Shown in pieces: positions 31,608 through 39,646 of a stretch of DNA of 64,000 nt. The DNA is from a virus. The first letter of the stretch is position 1. Each line of letters opens with the position of its first letter. A program made the translations under genes and the position numbers. The notes beneath the pieces were generated by a model. That model saw only the letters and a program-made list of their open reading frames with translations, was not told the origin of the DNA and ran no database searches. Location: IMG/VR virus record IMGVR_UViG_3300020186_000001, positions 44,330 through 108,329 of that record. One strand, given 5' to 3'.

Positions 31608-31864
31608 ATCGAGTGAGTGAAGAGCAATTAAACGAGTGGGAAAGAATGGCGGTGGATACGAGTCGTCCGATTCCAAAAATACTTGGGTCTCACTTGATAC
31701 CTGTTGAGCGTGGAGTTATCCCTGCACTCATAGCCGAGATTCGTGCTTCACGGAAAATAATAACACTCGTAGTTGACGTGGTTAGAGAAGCATACGAGCG
31801 TCATCCGAATGAAAAAAACCCGCTCGGTAACGCACTCAAGGACCTGTCCGAGGCGGTGAAATGA
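31604..31864 (+). CDS. Hypothetical phage protein, 86 aa
   Basis: ATGA-coupled. The segment VIPALIAEIRASRKIITLVV matches a common layout of small phage proteins and resembles the 27875 product. It ends in EAVK. Function unknown. Confidence 0.55.
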   Translation: MNRVSEEQLNEWERMAVDTSRPIPKILGSHLIPVERGVIPALIAEIRASRKIITLVVDVVREAYERHPNEKNPLGNALKDLSEAVK

Positions 31865-32067
31865 CTACAATACAATTTGTTGACAAGGACTGTATTCTAC
31901 TGGGCGAAGTGCAATCATCGCCTCAAACAAATAAGGCGCTTATGGGAATCTTGGCGCACATGGTGCGAAATCTCGACGCGGCCACCGCGCTGGCGTATGC
32001 GCTTCGGTCTTGTGAGGGAATAGAAATTAGAACGGCACTAGATAAATACAATGAGGCAGTGAAATGA
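31861..32067 (+). CDS. Tandem paralogue 1, 68 aa
   Basis: Its sequence aligns with the next gene throughout: IQFVDKD/IRFINNN, LGEVQSS/LGEIHAS, HMVRNLDA/HMVRKLDA, RSCEGIE/RSCEDIE and ALDKYNEA. The pair arose by tandem duplication. Fold and function are unknown; the pattern is beta then two helices. Confidence 0.65.
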   Translation: MTTIQFVDKDCILLGEVQSSPQTNKALMGILAHMVRNLDAATALAYALRSCEGIEIRTALDKYNEAVK

Positions 32068-32285
32068 CTAAAATAAGATTTATTAACAATAATCAGGCCC
32101 CACTTGGTGAAATACATGCCTCACAAAAAACCCATAAAGACCTTGTAGAAATATTGCAACACATGGTGCGAAAGCTGGACGCGTCCAAGGAGCTGGCACA
32201 CGCGGCTCGGTCGTGTGAAGATATAGAAGTTAAGGTTGCACTAGATAAATACAATGAGGCGGAATGTTATCTGACCGTGAAATGA
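32064..32285 (+). CDS. Tandem paralogue 2, 73 aa
   Basis: Diverged copy of the 31861 gene with an extended C-terminus (EAECYLTVK). The ATGA overlap and SD-containing 3' end of the upstream copy were duplicated with it. Last gene of this small-gene chain. Confidence 0.65.
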   Translation: MTKIRFINNNQAPLGEIHASQKTHKDLVEILQHMVRKLDASKELAHAARSCEDIEVKVALDKYNEAECYLTVK

Positions 32286-32291
32286 AAGAGA

Positions 32292-32315
32292 GGAGCCACT
32301 ATTACTAGTGACTCC
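32292..32315 (+). other. RNA hairpin in the leader of the peptidase gene
   Basis: GGAG-C-CACTA pairs with TAGTG-A-CTCC around a TTAC loop (nine pairs and one mismatch). No T-run follows. It may be a weak terminator or a stability/processing hairpin ahead of the 32379 gene. Confidence 0.4.
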
Positions 32316-32378
32316 CTAGAAGGGCTTGCAAGATCTATTCGGCCAGAATCTCAAAAACATAAGAAGGGAGTCTTTGAT

Positions 32379-32897
32379 ATGAGCTTAAAGGAAGAGCTTT
32401 TGTGTTTTGAAGCAAAGCGTTGGCAGGGCTTTACTGAAACTGGCGGAGACAACAGGGGACAGGTTGTCGAGATGTTCCAGAAGGCTGTTGGATCGGCTTC
32501 TGGCGAGTCATGGTGTGTCTCATTCATTCAATACTGCGTCAAGATGGTCGATGCACTGGCAGCACAGTGCCGGTTGACCTCGCCGGTAATTAAAAACTCG
32601 TTGGTATCGACTGAATCGGTTCTTGCACTATGGAGCGGCTCACCTCACGCTGGGGTGGCTCCAGCTCCAGGCACGATAGTTCTATGGGAGCACTACAAAG
32701 ATGGCAAGAGAACGGGATTAGGGCACGCTGGCATTGTCTTATCGTTGGCTGGTGGTCGTATGACTACAATTGAGGGAAATACATCACCATCGAATGCTGT
32801 AGTTGAAAGAAACGGTGATGGAGTTTATGTTAAGGATCGTCCAATTGGGGATGTTGGGAATATGAAACTTTTAGGGTTTATAAAAGCTTGGAGCTAA
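32379..32897 (+). CDS. CHAP/NlpC-P60-like cysteine peptidase (endolysin candidate), 172 aa
   Basis: AAGGGAG precedes the ATG. The catalytic set of CHAP/NlpC-P60 peptidases is visible: Cys46 in SGESWCVSFIQ, His116 in LGHAGIVLS and a third polar residue in IEGNTS (E132/N134). These enzymes cut peptide bonds in peptidoglycan. There is no signal peptide, so export would need a holin. The downstream lipoprotein gene resembles an outer-membrane spanin. The distance from the 10-12 kb lysis cassette suggests that lysis genes are split over two loci. Confidence 0.75.
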   Translation: MSLKEELLCFEAKRWQGFTETGGDNRGQVVEMFQKAVGSASGESWCVSFIQYCVKMVDALAAQCRLTSPVIKNSLVSTESVLALWSGSPHAGVAPAPGTIVLWEHYKDGKRTGLGHAGIVLSLAGGRMTTIEGNTSPSNAVVERNGDGVYVKDRPIGDVGNMKLLGFIKAWS

Positions 32898-32898
32898 A

Positions 32899-33135
32899 AT
32901 GGTCCGTATAATTGTAATAATCGCGTTGTTTTCATCGTGTGCTCATAAGAAAGAAGTATGCGAACCGTGTCCGGTTTGTATTGAGACTACAACATTAGAT
33001 CAAGATCCAAATCCCACCTACATTGTCACAGTTGACAAGGATGAAGCCTGCAAAGAGTCTGTTTCTTATCAGGCCAAATCCACAGAGCTTGGCGAGTGTC
33101 AAGCGAAGCTTCATAAGAAACGCAAGAAGAAATAA
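32899..33135 (+). CDS. Small lipoprotein, o-spanin-like, 78 aa
   Basis: Lipobox LFSSC gives lipidated Cys14. The short mature part is cysteine-rich (CEPCPVC) and ends in a lysine cluster (KKRKKK). It directly follows the peptidase gene. The layout fits an outer-membrane spanin or lysis lipoprotein, but no matching inner-membrane partner lies next to it. Confidence 0.6.
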   Translation: MVRIIVIIALFSSCAHKKEVCEPCPVCIETTTLDQDPNPTYIVTVDKDEACKESVSYQAKSTELGECQAKLHKKRKKK

Positions 33136-33136
33136 T

Positions 33137-33171
33137 TTGTCAGCACTTTCCGTTCCCGTCCTTATAACAAG
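33137..33171 (+). promoter_or_regulatory. CAGCACTTT/TTATAAC promoter, copy 1
   Basis: TTGTCAGCACTTT, a variable block with TTCC and TCC, then TTATAACAAG. The same arrangement recurs at 38303. The predicted transcription start falls on or just before the ATG at 33175, so the kinase mRNA would be leaderless. Confidence 0.6.
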
Positions 33172-33174
33172 AAT

Positions 33175-33771
33175 ATGTGGATACAAATAATCGGCCCGGC
33201 TGGTTCGGGCAAAGGCATGATAACGGATATTCTCAAGGGCGAGGGCTATGAAGACCTGACGACTCCTCTTGTGGATAATAGCGACATATTCATACAGGAG
33301 TTGACGATCTCACAGGATCGTTTAAAATCGCAGCTTCTTGCGGCTGAGGTTATGAGCAGGAAAGATGTCTTCACTGTCAGATCTTTCTGGGACTCCCACG
33401 AGGTGATGATACCTGTTGCGAGATCCTTCGAGCAGATTAACGATTTTGAGATGGAGGTCTTCTCTAGGATCTATAGGACTTTTAAAGGGACAAGGTTTTT
33501 AATACCACCAAATGCTGTGATTTATATGAAGATGCCACTGATGTCTGCATACAACAGGATGCTTCTTCGCAATGTGGATATAAACCAGGATCAATACAAT
33601 GCTCAGGTTGCTGCTTATGATGAGTATGCAAAGAGGATTTGCATTCCAGTTTTAGAGATTGATGGATCGGCAGTGCCAGAGAAGATCAAGCGTGAGCTTG
33701 ATTTTAATATCGCGTCGGTTAAGTCTACACACTCTTCAGGGAACATCTGGCAAAAGGAGTATATGAGATGA
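33175..33771 (+). CDS. Deoxynucleoside kinase-like protein, 198 aa
   Basis: The P-loop GPAGSGKG lies at residues 7-14. An RSFWDSHE segment (ERS-like) and DRLKSQ follow. The C-terminal VIYMKMPLMSAYNRMLLRN and DQYNAQVAAYDEY match the lid and final helices of the dCK/dGK family. It would phosphorylate deoxynucleosides to feed the phage polymerase. No ribosome site is visible, in line with a leaderless transcript from the adjoining promoter. Confidence 0.75.
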   Translation: MWIQIIGPAGSGKGMITDILKGEGYEDLTTPLVDNSDIFIQELTISQDRLKSQLLAAEVMSRKDVFTVRSFWDSHEVMIPVARSFEQINDFEMEVFSRIYRTFKGTRFLIPPNAVIYMKMPLMSAYNRMLLRNVDINQDQYNAQVAAYDEYAKRICIPVLEIDGSAVPEKIKRELDFNIASVKSTHSSGNIWQKEYMR

Positions 33772-34022
33772 GCGAACTCGGATTTGATTGGAATACGAAA
33801 AAGATTAAGAGTGTAAAGCTTGTAAACGGTCAGCAGACTGTTGTTGAACTTAGTCCAAAAGAGATCATAAATGATCCAAATCGGCATCGCGTAGAGTCCA
33901 TTATTCACGCTCTTTGTATTTCCATAAATCAGTTGATCGAGGCTCAAGAACTTCAAGCTGCAAGAATCCAGTCAATGCTATCTCAAAGAGAGTCTCCAAA
34001 AGAGAGCCAAGTTGAGCAATGA
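33768..34022 (+). CDS. Small hypothetical protein upstream of DnaE, 84 aa
   Basis: Coupled by ATGA to both the kinase and the polymerase. The N-terminal third is beta-rich (KIKSVKLVNGQQTVVEL); the remainder is helical with glutamine-rich ends. Its constant linkage to the polymerase gene suggests a replication accessory, but no domain is recognised. Confidence 0.55.
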   Translation: MSELGFDWNTKKIKSVKLVNGQQTVVELSPKEIINDPNRHRVESIIHALCISINQLIEAQELQAARIQSMLSQRESPKESQVEQ

Positions 34023-37000
34023 GTTTCGTAAATCTCCATGCACACTCCGAGGCTTCAATAGCTGATGGTTTATTCCATCCAAAGAAGTGGGTTGAGGCTT
34101 TAAAGCAACGTGGCTTTGTAGGTCATGCGATGACGGATCACGGGAGCATGGCATCTCTTCTTGCGTTTTACAAACTCATGAAGGCTGAGAAGATGATTCC
34201 GATCCTTGGGGTTGAGTTTTATTTTGTCCCAGATCCTTCAGAGAGAACTGCGGATAACCGCAAAAACTCTCACTTAATACTTCTTGCCAAGGACTACGAG
34301 GGATTCCGCAATCTTTGTCGGCTATCAAAGCTTAGTTACACTGAGGGCTACTACTACAAGCCAAGGATTGGCTACGAGTGGCTGGCCAAGTATAGCGAAG
34401 GGCTAATCTGTCTAACAGCGTGTCAGGGCGGGGTTCTCTCCAACGAGGTATGGTCTGAGCTAAAGGGCAGGAAGCACGATCTTGTCGGCACCTTCCATAA
34501 GCTCAAAGCAATCTTCAACGATGATCTCTACGTTGAATTCCAGGGACACAACACGATCTCCAAGAACGATGATGGGGAGCTTTTCAATTCGCAGGCACTT
34601 ATCAATCTTTCCTTTTACGAGACGCTTAGAAATGAGATTGGGTTTAAGCAGATTGTGACCAACGATTGTCACTACATTCTTCCAGAACACGCTCAGATCC
34701 AGCAGACTCTTAAGAACATTTCTTGGGGCAGTGCGGCTGGCGGAGCGAGTGATAGTGCGACTGTGACAAAAGATCACTTCACCGATTCGCTGTGGCTGAA
34801 GAGTGCGGTGCAGGTTTACTCTTCTTTTAGAGAGCATCATGAGTATCTTCCAAAACAGTTCGTGGCTGATGGAATGAGAAGAACGACTGAGGTTTTAGAG
34901 AAGTGTAAAGACTTTGAAATGCCAAAAGACAAGAGGTATCTTCCACAGTTTCGTTCTGTTGGTGGAGCTACTTCGAGCGAGTTGTTTAAGAGGATTTGTT
35001 TCAAAAAGCTTGATGATTTTCTTAAATCAGATCTTATGAGAACCGACAAAGAAACATACATTCAGCGATTCAAAAAAGAATACAAAGTAATCACCAAATA
35101 CCATCTTGAGGACTACTTTTTAATCGTTTGGGATGTCGTCAGGTTCGCCAAGAGAAGCGGCATCGTCACAGGGCTAGGTAGGGGGTGCCTTCATCCTGAC
35201 GTGAACGTCTTAACAGCCGATGGATTTAAGGCGATTTCGAAGATTGAAACCGATGATTTGGTTGTGAACAGAGGCGGTGAGTTTAAAAGAGTAGAGGCTG
35301 TTCACAAGTACAAACATAAGGGGAGGATGATACGCGTCAAAAGCAGATTCGGTCTTACATCCGGCAACGCTTTCACGCCTGATCATAAAATTCTGGCAAT
35401 TGAGACAAAAAAGAATAGCAACGACACTTATATAGATATTTCAGAACCAAAATGGATCAGGGCTGATGAGGTTAGGCGAGGGCATCGCGTCTTCACGCCA
35501 AACCTTGAGAGTCGAATGGACAACAAAGAGTTGTCAGACGACATTTTGTGGCTCCTTGGATATTGGGCGGGGGACGGCTGGCTTTGCGAGCATAAGAGAG
35601 TGGTACGCAGTAATGGATGGAGAAGTTCTACCGGATTCCGTCTTGGCTTTGCTTTTAATAATACTTCTAAGAAAGACTTCCTTGATAAGGCACGCGGCAT
35701 CCTTGAGTCTCTTGGTTTGAATCCGAGAGTTTGCAGATCGAAGAAGAAGAATTTGGTTCAAGTGAACGTGAATGACAAGACGTTTTACAATAGGATTTCT
35801 AGTTACTTTCCAGATTACGAGATTTCTAGTCAGACGAAAACTTTGCCGATATTTTTTAGAGAATTGAGCGAGAGACAGGCGAAAATACTTCTTTCCGGTT
35901 TAATAGATTCTGACGGGAGTGTTAGGGGTAAAACGACCATCTGCACAACCTCTCCTCGACTTGCTTATGAGACTAAAGAGCTATGTTTGATGTCTGGGAT
36001 TCTTTCTTCAATCCGCCATGAGAGCAAGAGAATTGATAAAAGGGGTTACAATCCGAGTGCCGCATATTATTTGATACTTGACAAGGCAGAGTCATCAACA
36101 GTCAAAAAAGACAAAAATGGTTCATGGTCTTTGGTCATTGACACAGAGACGGAAGACTATGAGGGGGATGTCTACGATCTATCCGTTTCTGGCAAAGAGC
36201 ATAATTTTTTAACTGACAGCTTCCTTGTTCACAATTCAGCAGCAGGGTGCTTCATAAGTTATTTGTTGGATATCGTAAAAATTGATCCACTTGAGCACAA
36301 GCTTATCTTTGAGCGGTTTCTCAATGAGAATCGCTGTGAGACTGGCGAGCTTCCTGATATCGATCTCGATTTCGAGTCAGATCGAAGAAGAGAGATCAAA
36401 GACTACATTTATAAAACGTATGGCCATGACCGTGTGTGCGAGATTGGAACGTATGGGCGAATGAAGCTCAAGACGGCTCTCATAGACTTTGCAAAGAGCA
36501 TGGGTGTTGCGACACAGCGAGAGATTCACGCTATCACAACCAATCTTGATCTTGACAAGGAGGACGTGGACGATCTCGTTGCGGCGTCTGAATCCGATCC
36601 GAGGCTCAAGATGCTTCTTGCTAATGAGAAGTTTGGGTTTGCGGTCAGTGAGATCATAGGCCAAGTCAAAAGCCAGGGAGTGCATCCGGCTGGTGTGATC
36701 ATATGTTCCGAACCAATCGCAGAGATTACTCCAATCAAGACTCAGAAGAAGAACTTTAAGCCAGGGGAAATACCAGAAGGTGTTAAGAAGAAGGATGCGG
36801 AGCAGCGTGTCATAACGACTCAATCAGAGGATAAATACATCATCGCCCAGGGCATGATGAAAGCTGACATTCTAGGGGTCAAAGAATACGATGTGATTCG
36901 ATATGTGATTGAGAACATTGATAGCGATCTCACCATTGATAATTACGTTCATGTGATTATGCAAAAAGAACGCGATAAGCCAAACAAGGTTGTTTGGAAG

Positions 37001-38296
37001 ATGTTTCAGGAGGGCAGGACGGAGGGTGTGTTTCAGTTTTCAAGTGACGGCATGAGGGCACTTCTAGTGATGATGCGTCCAACTCACATCGGAGATTTGA
37101 CGGCTGCGAATGCTCTTTACCGTCCAGGTTGTCTTGAAAACGGCTGGCACATTCAATACTGCAAAAGGAAACACGGAGAAGAGGAAGTCCTGTTTGTGCA
37201 TCCGAGTGTTGAAGAAGCATTGGGCGATACATTTGGCGTGATTGTTTTCCAGGAGCAGTTCATGGAGGTGATCCACAAGTTGGGAGATGTCTCTCTTGTG
37301 GATGCAGATACAATTCGTTCTGCTTTGGGAAAGAAAGACAAAGACAAGCTCAACAAGTTTAAAGAAGAGTTCGTGGTTGGTGCTTCAAAACGTATAGGGA
37401 AACTTGATGCGATAATGCTTTGGGATCAGATTGAGAAGGCTTCAGGCTATTCGTTTAATAGATCTCACAGTGCGGCATATGCTGTGCTCGCATATATCTC
37501 TCAGTATCTGAAAACCTATTATCCGGCTCATTTCTGGGCGGCAAGGCTGGACTGGGATGTAAGGAAGAACGATCTCGATGAGATGTTGGTTAATCGACGT
37601 GCGGCATCTGACATGGGCATTGAGTTCATTTTACCTCATGTGAATCGCTCCAGGGAGCGTTTCTATGTGGATGGATCAGAGGTTGTGTGGTCTTTCCTTA
37701 GCGTCAAGGGTGTTGGACCAAAGGCGGCTAAAGCCATTGTTGAGAGCCAACCGTATGCGAATTTCGATGACTTCTATGCGAGAGTAAATAAGAAGGCTGT
37801 TAAGAAGAACAATATTGAATTTCTCATATTTGGAGGAGCCTTTGATGAGTTTGGAGATAGAAGAGATCTCCTCCGGTGCCTTGAATCTAAGAAGAAAAGT
37901 AAGAAGGGATATGTTTCAAAGCCAGAAAAAGAATTGATGAGAGCCTTCTATGACTCCATGGGATTCTTTGAGCTTAAGATTAAAAAGGTAATGCCAGTTT
38001 TCTCTAAGTATTGCATCACGGAGAAAGAACTCCATGAATACACTGGCGGTGAATACGTTGTTGTAGGTGGAATGATCACAGCGGTCAGATCCATCAAGAC
38101 AAAGCGTGATGAGCATATGGGCTTTGTAACACTGATGGACTTGGATGAAATAATTGAAGTGACGATATTTCCGAAAGTGTGGGCAAAAGAACGAGAGATC
38201 CTTCGGATTGACAATATCGTTCAGATTTCTGGCAACAAGTCTACATACAATAATAAGAACAATCATATCGAAGCTCATAAAATAGAGTTGATGTAA
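34019..38296 (+). CDS. dnaE: C-family DNA polymerase III alpha subunit (DnaE) with in-frame intein, 1425 aa precursor
   Basis: The N-terminal PHP domain has HAHS (7-10) and TDHGS (39-43). The catalytic palm has PDIDLDF at 779-785 (Asp 780, 782 and 784), and SFNRSHSAAYAVLAY marks the fingers region. A C-terminal OB domain (YVVVGGMITAVRS) ends the protein. An intein (residues 390-739) interrupts the palm at GRG-Ser740; removed, it leaves about 1075 residues, close to bacterial DnaE. It is the phage replicase. No clamp-binding peptide or clamp gene is obvious, so it may use the host clamp. A separate DEDDy exonuclease at 46172 could proofread. Confidence 0.92.
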   Translation: MSFVNLHAHSEASIADGLFHPKKWVEALKQRGFVGHAMTDHGSMASLLAFYKLMKAEKMIPILGVEFYFVPDPSERTADNRKNSHLILLAKDYEGFRNLCRLSKLSYTEGYYYKPRIGYEWLAKYSEGLICLTACQGGVLSNEVWSELKGRKHDLVGTFHKLKAIFNDDLYVEFQGHNTISKNDDGELFNSQALINLSFYETLRNEIGFKQIVTNDCHYILPEHAQIQQTLKNISWGSAAGGASDSATVTKDHFTDSLWLKSAVQVYSSFREHHEYLPKQFVADGMRRTTEVLEKCKDFEMPKDKRYLPQFRSVGGATSSELFKRICFKKLDDFLKSDLMRTDKETYIQRFKKEYKVITKYHLEDYFLIVWDVVRFAKRSGIVTGLGRGCLHPDVNVLTADGFKAISKIETDDLVVNRGGEFKRVEAVHKYKHKGRMIRVKSRFGLTSGNAFTPDHKILAIETKKNSNDTYIDISEPKWIRADEVRRGHRVFTPNLESRMDNKELSDDILWLLGYWAGDGWLCEHKRVVRSNGWRSSTGFRLGFAFNNTSKKDFLDKARGILESLGLNPRVCRSKKKNLVQVNVNDKTFYNRISSYFPDYEISSQTKTLPIFFRELSERQAKILLSGLIDSDGSVRGKTTICTTSPRLAYETKELCLMSGILSSIRHESKRIDKRGYNPSAAYYLILDKAESSTVKKDKNGSWSLVIDTETEDYEGDVYDLSVSGKEHNFLTDSFLVHNSAAGCFISYLLDIVKIDPLEHKLIFERFLNENRCETGELPDIDLDFESDRRREIKDYIYKTYGHDRVCEIGTYGRMKLKTALIDFAKSMGVATQREIHAITTNLDLDKEDVDDLVAASESDPRLKMLLANEKFGFAVSEIIGQVKSQGVHPAGVIICSEPIAEITPIKTQKKNFKPGEIPEGVKKKDAEQRVITTQSEDKYIIAQGMMKADILGVKEYDVIRYVIENIDSDLTIDNYVHVIMQKERDKPNKVVWKMFQEGRTEGVFQFSSDGMRALLVMMRPTHIGDLTAANALYRPGCLENGWHIQYCKRKHGEEEVLFVHPSVEEALGDTFGVIVFQEQFMEVIHKLGDVSLVDADTIRSALGKKDKDKLNKFKEEFVVGASKRIGKLDAIMLWDQIEKASGYSFNRSHSAAYAVLAYISQYLKTYYPAHFWAARLDWDVRKNDLDEMLVNRRAASDMGIEFILPHVNRSRERFYVDGSEVVWSFLSVKGVGPKAAKAIVESQPYANFDDFYARVNKKAVKKNNIEFLIFGGAFDEFGDRRDLLRCLESKKKSKKGYVSKPEKELMRAFYDSMGFFELKIKKVMPVFSKYCITEKELHEYTGGEYVVVGGMITAVRSIKTKRDEHMGFVTLMDLDEIIEVTIFPKVWAKEREILRIDNIVQISGNKSTYNNKNNHIEAHKIELM
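35186..36235 (+). mobile_element. DnaE intein with LAGLIDADG endonuclease, 350 aa
   Basis: It begins at Cys390 (CLHPDVNVLTADGF) and ends with VYDLSVSGKEHNFLTDSFLV and the HN terminal pair before Ser740. Two dodecapeptide motifs, LLGYWAGDGW (512-521) and LLSGLIDSDG (624-633), mark a LAGLIDADG homing endonuclease. Both catalytic aspartates are present, so it may be active. The host site is the conserved GRGSAAG of DnaE. Confidence 0.9.
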
Positions 38297-38302
38297 AAAA
38301 TC

Positions 38303-38336
38303 TGTCAGCACTTTTGAATTCCATCCTTATAACAAG
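38303..38336 (+). promoter_or_regulatory. CAGCACTTT/TTATAAC promoter, copy 2
   Basis: CTGTCAGCACTTT, a TTCC and TCC block, then TTATAACAAG match copy 1 with the same spacing. The transcript would start a few bases before GAGG and the ATG at 38352, driving the recombination operon. Confidence 0.6.
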
Positions 38337-38351
38337 GCATGAGGATTCAAA

Positions 38352-38792
38352 ATGCGTGATCTTGTTTACGAAATAGCTGGACTGCTGCCTAAAACAGTAA
38401 CTTTTGTCATAAGCAAAGCACTTAAGATCTCAGAGGACATGGACACAGAGGTCGATGAGGCCGCGTATTTGTTTGGCTTCTATGCTGTATTGGCTGAGAA
38501 GGCTGAGACTAAGCATCAAAAGTTGAAGTTTAATTTTGAGTCATGGCGAGCGAGGGCTGAGTCAAATGAGAATATTACTCGTTCGACTGAGGGTAAAAAA
38601 TCGCACACTGAGGCTCAAATGAAAGCTGTCATAATGTCTCAACCAAAGTTCCGTTTATACCAGAAAAAGTTAATTGAGGTGGATGAGCAGAGGCGTATTT
38701 TAAAAGTGATTTCCAAGGCTCTTGAGATGAAAAAGGATCTAGTTCAAACCAAGTCTTCAAACAGAAGAAACGAATTAAAGGGAGGGCGGTAA
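38352..38792 (+). CDS. UvsY-like recombination mediator candidate, 146 aa
   Basis: GAGG precedes the ATG. The protein has the size and helical layout of phage UvsY-like mediators: an FNFESWRARAE helix, a TEAQMKAVIMSQPKF middle, then a YQKKLIEVDEQRRILKVI helix and a basic end. It opens an operon with SSB and RecA/UvsX, the usual partners. Sequence similarity is weak, so the call leans on context. Confidence 0.55.
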   Translation: MRDLVYEIAGLLPKTVTFVISKALKISEDMDTEVDEAAYLFGFYAVLAEKAETKHQKLKFNFESWRARAESNENITRSTEGKKSHTEAQMKAVIMSQPKFRLYQKKLIEVDEQRRILKVISKALEMKKDLVQTKSSNRRNELKGGR

Positions 38793-39646
38793 TGGCTAAG
38801 AAGTCTGGTGCGGCAATGGCTATTGTTGGCGGGGAGAAGGGTGTAACTGATGTTTTAAAAGAGGCACAAATCAACTTTGCATATATGCAGAGAAGTTGGT
38901 TTCTATTTGCAAAGTCCATTCATACGATCCATATGAGTAAGATCTATGAGAAGGCTGGTTTCACTTCTTTTAAAGAATATGTTGAAACGGATTTTCCAAC
39001 ACTGAGTTACTCGGTGATTGATAAGTTTGTTCATATTATAGAGAGCTGGGGTGAGGCTCTTGAGATGCGGATTAATCGTGATGAGGAGTACAAGATTCCG
39101 GCGTATGAGGCTTGTTATAGTTTAATTGCGGCGGAGAAGAAGGCTGAGATTCCAAAAGAAGAGCTTTCGCGTATCAAGAAGGCAGTTTTGGATAATACGA
39201 TTTCATATCATCGTCTCAGGGACTCTTTGCGTGAGCATATCGATTCAAAGAGGGCTTTAAGAAGCGATGCAAGCATTGATGTTGATGCGGTGGAAGAGGT
39301 TGAGAATCAATTGGCAGAAGAGCTTCGCAGCAGTGGCGAGCTTGATAGTTTTACCGATGGTTCTGAAGAGTTTGACTTGGACGATCCAGAGTCTCCTGAT
39401 GAGGATGAGGACTTCGACTTTGATGAGGCTGAGGAAGAGGTTGAAGTTGAGAAGGCGAACATGAAGAGCGATGTCAAGACTCTCGCGATGCACGTTGATT
39501 TTCTATTAGACAATTTGCCGTCTTATTGTGAGGCGGTAGGTGTGATTGATGAAGGGACAGTGGAATTGGCAGAGAAGTTGGAGAAGTTGATTGGTATTTT
39601 GGACAATTTTTTAGATCATCTTGATGAGATCGGGAAGGAAGACTAA
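38792..39646 (+). CDS. Hypothetical replication-associated protein with acidic linker, 284 aa
   Basis: It overlaps the upstream stop by one base. The N-terminal 120 residues are helical (SWFLFAKSIHTIHMSKIY, then GFTSFKEYVETDFP) and resemble DNA-binding phage regulators. Residues 190-225 are almost entirely Asp/Glu. A C-terminal helical domain follows. Its position between the UvsY-like and SSB genes suggests a role at the fork; no family is recognised. Confidence 0.55.
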   Translation: MAKKSGAAMAIVGGEKGVTDVLKEAQINFAYMQRSWFLFAKSIHTIHMSKIYEKAGFTSFKEYVETDFPTLSYSVIDKFVHIIESWGEALEMRINRDEEYKIPAYEACYSLIAAEKKAEIPKEELSRIKKAVLDNTISYHRLRDSLREHIDSKRALRSDASIDVDAVEEVENQLAEELRSSGELDSFTDGSEEFDLDDPESPDEDEDFDFDEAEEEVEVEKANMKSDVKTLAMHVDFLLDNLPSYCEAVGVIDEGTVELAEKLEKLIGILDNFLDHLDEIGKED

